NCBI RefSeq assembly: GCF_900105185.1
Contig: NZ_FNTJ01000001.1
Coordinates: 2,872,501-2,936,500, forward strand
Direction: 5' to 3'
Length of the DNA: 64,000 nt
Source: Pseudomonas saponiphila
GTDB taxonomy: Bacteria > Pseudomonadota > Gammaproteobacteria > Pseudomonadales > Pseudomonadaceae
The notes under the pieces are model-generated. The model saw only the letters and a list, made by a program, of their open reading frames with translations. It ran no database searches and was not told the origin of the DNA. A program made the position numbers and the translations under genes. This document shows positions 58,955 to 64,000 of the stretch, in pieces; position 1 is the stretch's first letter; the number at the start of each line of letters is the position of its first letter.

Positions 58955-60756
58955 GTGGGGTTCTCGGCGTCGATCAGCGGGATGTCCAGAGTGAAGGTGG
59001 CGCCCAGTCCCGGCCCGTCGCTGTGCACGCTGAGCTGGCCGTCCATCTCCATGGCGGCCAGGGCGCAACTGTGCAGGCCGAAGCCGTGGCCCTCCTTGCG
59101 GGTGGTGAATCCGTGGGCAAAGATCCGCGTGAGGTTTTCGGCGGCGATGCCTTCGCCCTGGTCCTGAACCTGGATGCGCAGGGTCCGGCCCTCCAGCACC
59201 CGGACGCGGATGGTCAGGGTGCGGGACTGCTCGTCGAGGTCGGACATGGCGTATTTGGCGTTGCTGATCAGGTTGATCAGGATCAGCAGCATGCGGTGCT
59301 TGTCGCCCATCACCTCGGGCACTTCGGCGTAGTCCTTGACCACCGTGACCTGGTGCCGGACCAGGGCCCCGGAGTTCATGCGCAGGGCGTCGTCGATCAG
59401 TTCGTTGACCCGCAGGGGTTCGACCAGCCGCGAGGCGCCGGCATAGGACTGCTGGGTGGCGACGATTTCCTTGATGTGATCGATACTGCGCCCGAGCTGG
59501 GCCAGCTCGTCGCTCATGCCCTGTTGCTCGCTGGCGATGGCCTCTACCAGCTGGTTGAGGTAGCCGGGGAGCAGCTTGCCCTTTTCGTCTTCAGTGAAGA
59601 ACTGCCCCAGGTCGCCCTGGTGCTGGTTGATCAGTTGCATCGCCTTGCCCAGGCCCTGGGCCTTGCTGGAGCGCAGGGTGCGGCCCAGCAGTTCGCTGGA
59701 GATGTTCACGCTGTTGAGCACGTTGCCGACGTTGTGCAGCACATTGGTGGCGATTTCCGCCATGCCCGCCTGGCGCGCGGCGTGCAGCAGTTCGCTCTGG
59801 GCTTCCTTGAGCTCGTGGGTACGTTCCTCGACCCGTTGCTCCAGGTGTTCATTGGCGCTCTGCAGGGCGGTGTTGACCCGGCGGATCACTCCGTAGCTGC
59901 GCAGCAGGTGGAACACCAGATAGAGGATCAACAGCACCAGCAGCGTCGAGAACACCAGCAAGTACTGAAGGGACTTCTGGTCCTGCAGGTCGGCCTGGAG
60001 CTGGTCGCTGTTGAGCTGGGCGTTGATCTCGTCCAGGCGCTGGGCCACCGGGATCGAGGTGATTTTCTCCAGCAGCTGGTTGACCATCGGCTGTTCGCGC
60101 AGGATCACCGAGACGTGGTTGCTGAGGATTTCCACCGGCTCGTGCATGGCCTCGGGCAGGCGTTGCTTGTTCACCGCCAGCTTGTTCAGCCCCACCAGAA
60201 TGTCGGCGGCCTTGTCGTCGCTGGACACCTGGGCGAACTCCAGGCTGCTGAGCAGCAGGTCGTAGGTGTCGATGGCGATGCTCTGCTGTGCCAGGCGCTG
60301 GGCGTCATCCAGACCGGCCAGGCGGACCTGGATGTCGTCCTCGGCGGTGGGCAGGAAGGCCAGGGAGTTGCGCAGCACCGAGTTGTGGGACTTGAAGCGC
60401 TCCACCAGGTCGGCCTTTTCCTGGAACGCGGCGAGAAAGGCCTGATGACTGGCCTGCCATCCCTGGGGGTCTACATGCTCCTGCTGCGACACCTGATCGA
60501 AGCGACTCCACAGTCGATTGATCTGCTGCACCGGCAGCACCAGGGGATCGTAGTCATGGGTGATGGCGATGCGGGACTTGAGCACCTCGGTTTCCCACTG
60601 GGCGTTCAGTTGCTTGATGTGACCGATCAGGTCCCGGGACAGGGCGTAGTTCGCCGTCTGGCCGATGACCGTCTTCAGGTAGAGGAACGCCAGCGCCAGG
60701 ACCAGGCCGAGGATCAGCAGGGTGAACAGGGTGACGGGCAGGCGGGGCCGCTTCAT
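58942..60756 (-). CDS. Membrane histidine kinase with large all-helical periplasmic domain
   Basis: A 604-residue kinase: TM1 residues 8-28, a 230-residue periplasmic domain predicted wholly helical (DLIGHIKQLNAQWETEVLKSR, HDYDPLVLPVQQINRLW), TM2 265-285, coiled coil, H-box with His341 in EIATNVLHNVGNVLNSV (an unusual LHNVGN type), and HATPase with GHGFGLHSCALAAMEM. The periplasmic part resembles the DAHL domain as I recall it. It overlaps the peroxidase gene by ATGA. It most likely senses a redox or peroxide signal together with the peroxidase product in the periplasm; this is inference. Confidence 0.85.
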   Translation of the reverse strand: MKRPRLPVTLFTLLILGLVLALAFLYLKTVIGQTANYALSRDLIGHIKQLNAQWETEVLKSRIAITHDYDPLVLPVQQINRLWSRFDQVSQQEHVDPQGWQASHQAFLAAFQEKADLVERFKSHNSVLRNSLAFLPTAEDDIQVRLAGLDDAQRLAQQSIAIDTYDLLLSSLEFAQVSSDDKAADILVGLNKLAVNKQRLPEAMHEPVEILSNHVSVILREQPMVNQLLEKITSIPVAQRLDEINAQLNSDQLQADLQDQKSLQYLLVFSTLLVLLILYLVFHLLRSYGVIRRVNTALQSANEHLEQRVEERTHELKEAQSELLHAARQAGMAEIATNVLHNVGNVLNSVNISSELLGRTLRSSKAQGLGKAMQLINQHQGDLGQFFTEDEKGKLLPGYLNQLVEAIASEQQGMSDELAQLGRSIDHIKEIVATQQSYAGASRLVEPLRVNELIDDALRMNSGALVRHQVTVVKDYAEVPEVMGDKHRMLLILINLISNAKYAMSDLDEQSRTLTIRVRVLEGRTLRIQVQDQGEGIAAENLTRIFAHGFTTRKEGHGFGLHSCALAAMEMDGQLSVHSDGPGLGATFTLDIPLIDAENPTWTH

Positions 60757-61739
60757 AGGGGCTTGTCCTGCCATTGCCCGGTCAGGGTCTTGAGAAACTT
60801 GACGATCAGGCCGGTGTCCTGGGGGCTCGGGGTCCGGCCCAGCTGGTACTTGAACATCACCTCCACCGCCTGCTCCAGGGTCTGCGCCGAGCCATCGTGG
60901 AAGTAGGGCGCGGTCACCGCCACGTTGCGCAGGCTGGGGACCTTGAAGACGTTGCGGTCCTGCTCGTCGCCGGTGATCAGGAAGCGCCCCAGGTCGGCCT
61001 CGGTGGGGTTGCCCCGAGCGGCGAAATAGTCGCCCATCACGCCGAACTTCTGCAGCATGTTGCCGCCGATATTGACCCCTTGATGGCAGGCGATGCAGCC
61101 GTAGTCCTTGAAGCGCTGGTAGCCGTATTTCTCGTCCAGGCTGAGGATCTCGGTGTTGCCTTGTAGGTACTGGTCGAAGCGCGAGCCGCTGCTGAGCAGG
61201 GTGCGTTCGTAGCTGGCCAGGGCGTCCTGCACGTTGGCCGCGGTCAGCGCATCCGGGTACAGCTGGGCGAAGCTCTGGCGGTAGTCGGGGTCCTCACTCA
61301 AGGTGCGCAGCAGGTTGGGCCAGTTGTTGCCCATCTCGATCGGGCTTTGCACCACCTGGTCGATCTGCGCTTCGAGGGTGACGGCGCGGGCGTCCCAGAA
61401 CTGGCGAAAGTTCAACGCGGCGTTGAACACGCTGGGGGCATTGACCAGGGTCAGCTGGCCCTTGATGCCCAGGGACTTGGCCTGATTGTCGGCGCCGCCT
61501 TGGTCCAGCCGGTGGCAGCTGGCGCAGGAGCGGCTGTGGTCCTGGGACAGGCGCGGCTCGTTGAACAGTCGGCGCCCCAGTTCCACGCGCCTGGGGTCGA
61601 GGTCGGGGGGCGCGGGCAGGGGCTTGAGGGGTTCGTCCAGGGGCGCCGCGATGGCGGGCAGGGCGATGCCGAGCAAGCACCAGAGCGCCACGCCCAGGTG
61701 GCAACGCCGCAGGCGGCGGGCAAGGGCTGCGCGGTTCAT
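60753..61739 (-). CDS. Periplasmic di-haem cytochrome c peroxidase family protein
   Basis: A 328-residue protein with signal peptide (cut near residue 32, AIAA) and two CXXCH haem sites, CASCH at 72-76 and CIACH at 215-219, plus the family block VVQSPIEMGNNW and SPIEMGNNWPNLLR, and FHDGSAQTLEQAV near the end. It reduces H2O2 using electrons from cytochrome c or similar donors, or is a MauG-like relative. It overlaps the upstream receiver-GGDEF-EAL gene by ATGA and the downstream kinase by ATGA. Such tight packing with signalling genes is unusual for a peroxidase. Confidence 0.88.
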   Translation of the reverse strand: MNRAALARRLRRCHLGVALWCLLGIALPAIAAPLDEPLKPLPAPPDLDPRRVELGRRLFNEPRLSQDHSRSCASCHRLDQGGADNQAKSLGIKGQLTLVNAPSVFNAALNFRQFWDARAVTLEAQIDQVVQSPIEMGNNWPNLLRTLSEDPDYRQSFAQLYPDALTAANVQDALASYERTLLSSGSRFDQYLQGNTEILSLDEKYGYQRFKDYGCIACHQGVNIGGNMLQKFGVMGDYFAARGNPTEADLGRFLITGDEQDRNVFKVPSLRNVAVTAPYFHDGSAQTLEQAVEVMFKYQLGRTPSPQDTGLIVKFLKTLTGQWQDKPL

Positions 61740-63652
61740 GGCTGGTCCTCTGCCGCGGGGCTGGCCCGCTCTTGCAGGAAGCGGGCGAAGTCTGCCGCGG
61801 GCAAGGCCTTGCTGAAGTAGTAGCCCTGGCCTTCCTCGCAGCCCTGCTGGTTGAGAAAGGCCAGTTGCTGCTCTGTCTCCACCCCTTCGGCAATCACGTT
61901 CAGGTTGAGGTTGCGTCCCAACTGGATGATGGCGCTGACCAGGGTCGCGTCCTTGGGGTTGTGGCTCAGGCCGTGGACGAAGGACTGGTCGATCTTCAGT
62001 ACGTCCAACGGGAACTTGCGCAGGTAGCTGAGGCAGGAGTAGCCGGTGCCGAAATCGTCCACCGCCAGGCGCACCCCCAGGTTCTTGATGGCCAGCAGGA
62101 TGGCCAGGGTCGCCTCGACGTTCTGCATCAATACCCCTTCGGTGATTTCCAGCTCCAGCAAGGTCGGGTCCAGGCCGCTGTCCTGCAGAGCGCGGTGCAA
62201 CTGCGCGAGCAACTGCGGCTGGCGGAAATCGCTGGCCGAGAGGTTGACCGACAGGCGGATCGGTGCGAGCCCGGCCTGTTGCCAGGCGCTGGACTGGCGG
62301 GTGGCCTCGCCCAGCACCCACTGACTGACGGCGTTGATCAGGCCGCTGTCTTCGGCCACCGGGATGAACCGGGCCGGGCTGACCCAGCCCCGTTGCGGGC
62401 TGAACCAGCGGATCAGCGCTTCGGCACCCACTACCTGGCCCGAAGCCAGGTGGATTTTTGGCTGGTAGTGCAACACAAACTCCCGATGTTCCAGGGCCTG
62501 GCGAATGCCTGACTCCAGGTGCTGCTGTTCCCGGGCCCGGTGGGTCATGTCCTCGGTAAAGAAGCCGTAGCTGCCCGGTGCCTGGTCCTTACTGTTGCGC
62601 ATGGCCATCTCGGCCTTCTTGATCAGGGTCAGGGCATCCTGGCCATCCTCGGGATACAGGCTGATTCCCAGGCTGGCGGTGACCTGCAGGTCGTACCCGG
62701 CGATGTCATGCACCTGGCTCACCGTGGCCAGGAGTTTGTGCGCGATGCTGCGCACCTGGGGCGGCGGCTGCTGGTCATGCAGCAGCACCACGAACTCGTC
62801 GGAGCCGTAGCGGAACACCGAGTCCGACTCGCGCATGCTTTGCTGCAGGGCCTGGGCGATGCGCTTGAGCAGTTCATCGCCTGTCGGGTAGCCCAGGGCC
62901 TGGTTGATCCGCTTGAAGCGGTCCAGGCCCAGGAACAGCACCGCCAGCTGTTGCCCATAGCGCCGGGCCCGGGCCATGGCCTGGCTCAGGCGATCGCCCA
63001 GCAGGGTGCTGGAGGGCAGCCCGGTGAGCACGTCGTAGTGCAGCAGGTGCGAAACCTTGAGCAGCTCGGCGACCCGCTCCTCGATAGCCCGCTGCAGATC
63101 GTCGAGCTTGTGCCGCGCATCCTGGGCCATCTGCCATTTCCAGGTCAGGGCACTGGCCATCTGGCGGATTTCCAGGCTGTCGAAGGGCTTTTTCAGAATC
63201 AGCAGACGATCACCGAAGGCCAGGCGCTCGGCCAGGGCTTCCCAGGAGTAGTCGGAGTAGGCGGTGCACAGGGCGATCTGCAGCTCGGGGTCGGCCAGCC
63301 ACAGCTGTTCGATGGTTTGCAGGCCGTCCCAGCCCGGCGGCATGCGCATGTCGATGAAGGCCATGGCATAAGGCGTGCCCTGGGCCAGGGCCGCCTCGAC
63401 CTTGGCCAGGGCTTCGCGGCCCTGGAACGCCGAATCCAGGCTGAAGGTCGGTGCGGGGCGGTACTCGGGGCGACCGAACAACTGCTCCTCAAGCTGGCCC
63501 CGGTCCGCTTCCAGCCGGGGGGCGAGGATCTTGTAGAAGTCTTGGTGGATCTCGGGGCTGTCATCGACGATCAGCACTCGCCGGTTGACCCGCGCGAAGG
63601 GCGGGCCCGGGGCGTCTTGCGCGGTTGTCTGTGGGTCGCAGCCAGTATCCAT
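61736..63652 (-). CDS. Response regulator with GGDEF and EAL output domains
   Basis: A 638-residue protein. Residues 20-165: receiver (LIVDDSPEIHQDFYKI; phospho-acceptor D101 in AFIDMRMPPGWDG; K155 in LILKKPFD) with the same extra loop as the receiver at 57536. GGDEF about 205-370: motif is GSDEF (RYGSDEFVVL, 283-287), second Gly replaced, no clear I-site. EAL about 380-630: EALIRW 411-416, NLSASDF, LELEITEG, VDDFGTGYSCL, VLKIDQSFV, VIAEGVETE all present. I expect mainly c-di-GMP phosphodiesterase activity under receiver control. ATG at 63652 is the first gene of the operon. Confidence 0.88.
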   Translation of the reverse strand: MDTGCDPQTTAQDAPGPPFARVNRRVLIVDDSPEIHQDFYKILAPRLEADRGQLEEQLFGRPEYRPAPTFSLDSAFQGREALAKVEAALAQGTPYAMAFIDMRMPPGWDGLQTIEQLWLADPELQIALCTAYSDYSWEALAERLAFGDRLLILKKPFDSLEIRQMASALTWKWQMAQDARHKLDDLQRAIEERVAELLKVSHLLHYDVLTGLPSSTLLGDRLSQAMARARRYGQQLAVLFLGLDRFKRINQALGYPTGDELLKRIAQALQQSMRESDSVFRYGSDEFVVLLHDQQPPPQVRSIAHKLLATVSQVHDIAGYDLQVTASLGISLYPEDGQDALTLIKKAEMAMRNSKDQAPGSYGFFTEDMTHRAREQQHLESGIRQALEHREFVLHYQPKIHLASGQVVGAEALIRWFSPQRGWVSPARFIPVAEDSGLINAVSQWVLGEATRQSSAWQQAGLAPIRLSVNLSASDFRQPQLLAQLHRALQDSGLDPTLLELEITEGVLMQNVEATLAILLAIKNLGVRLAVDDFGTGYSCLSYLRKFPLDVLKIDQSFVHGLSHNPKDATLVSAIIQLGRNLNLNVIAEGVETEQQLAFLNQQGCEEGQGYYFSKALPAADFARFLQERASPAAEDQP

Positions 63653-63850
63653 AGACCGTCCCTAGTGCCCTGAGCGTGCGTTCAACGCTGTGAGCATAGT
63701 CACTGTGTTCTGCGCGGGTGGAGGTTTTTTTTACTTTGGAGCAGAGCGCGAAAGCAAAAGCTGACTAGGATTGCCACAACAATCGAGCAGTTGGCCGGTA
63801 GCCTCTCTGGGGCGCCGGCCAACCTGCAGGATCACCGGGAGACTCATCAC

Positions 63851-64000
63851 ATGGAAGAGCCGCAGTCCGTCGAACCTGGCCGGCGTCCCTGCCTGTTGCT
63901 GGTGGATGACGAAGAATCGATTCTCAACAGCCTGCGGCGCCTGCTGCGCGGCCAACCCTATGACGTGGTGCTGGCCGACAGCGGCGCCAGGGCCCTGGAA
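63851..64000 (+). CDS. Response regulator, N-terminal part (truncated by window edge)
   Basis: ATG at 63851, after CACCGGGAGACTC. The visible 50 codons read MEEPQSVEPGRRPCLLLVDDE, then ESILNSLRRLLRGQPYDVVL, the start of a receiver with the acidic DDE pair. It diverges from the signalling operon across about 200 bases that must hold both promoters. The output domain lies beyond the window; it may take part in the same phosphorelay. Confidence 0.8.
   Translation, partial: MEEPQSVEPGRRPCLLLVDDEESILNSLRRLLRGQPYDVVLADSGARALE

Overview
The window is a high-GC chromosomal segment of a Pseudomonas, most likely of the P. fluorescens / P. protegens / P. chlororaphis side of the genus. I base this on gene sets I recognise (kguEKTD-ptxS, aruHI, fabV, hpaBC), on the abundant REP elements of the GTAGGAGCCGGCTTGCCGG type, and on PtxS operators and A-rich Crc/Hfq-like sites. 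I found no tRNA, rRNA, phage or CRISPR locus.

Layout. 1-4.97 kb: a minus-strand set (LuxR-type regulator, outer-membrane channel, MFS carrier, class II deacetylase-like amidohydrolase cut by the window edge), then a plus-strand AraC regulator and a VOC protein. 5.0-10.6 kb: hpaC and hpaB (4-hydroxyphenylacetate 3-hydroxylase), a divergent chemoreceptor and an AruH-like aminotransferase. 10.86-12.08 kb: IS3-family copy 1 inside a REP. 12.2-17.5 kb: the 2-ketogluconate operon kguE-kguK-kguT-kguD with its repressor gene ptxS and two identical palindromic operators. 17.7-22.9 kb: an esterase-like hydrolase, a choline/betaine-type binding protein, an autotransporter with HAF repeats and a DUF1345 membrane protein. 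23.0-31.7 kb: a 125-bp-period REP array, then the arginine transaminase operon (enoyl-CoA hydratase, acyl-CoA dehydrogenase, ADP-forming acyl-CoA synthetase, aruI, aruH, quinone oxidoreductase). 31.7-33.4 kb: IS copy 2, also in a REP, and a 108-bp-period REP array.

33.4-40.7 kb is all minus strand: two short ORFs, mgtA (Mg2+ P-type ATPase), a third short ORF, a Na+/phosphate symporter, a SLOG-fold protein and a small barrel protein. 41.3-46.6 kb is a tetronate (threonate/erythronate) catabolic operon with a GntP permease and a possible leader peptide, followed by a secreted alpha/beta hydrolase and a DeoR-type regulator. 48.7-54.7 kb holds a coupled binding protein pair, fabV, azlCD, an SMI1/KNR4 protein and a Nudix-DUF4406 fusion.

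54.9-64.0 kb is a signalling block. A CHASE4-PAS-GGDEF protein with a degenerate EAL domain faces a four-gene operon with stop/start overlaps: receiver-GGDEF-EAL, di-haem cytochrome c peroxidase, membrane histidine kinase, receiver-histidine kinase. A further response regulator diverges from it and runs off the window. This block, which ties a periplasmic haem peroxidase to phosphorelay and c-di-GMP enzymes, is the best candidate here for an uncharacterised system. The REP-targeting IS pair is the clearest genome-dynamics story.
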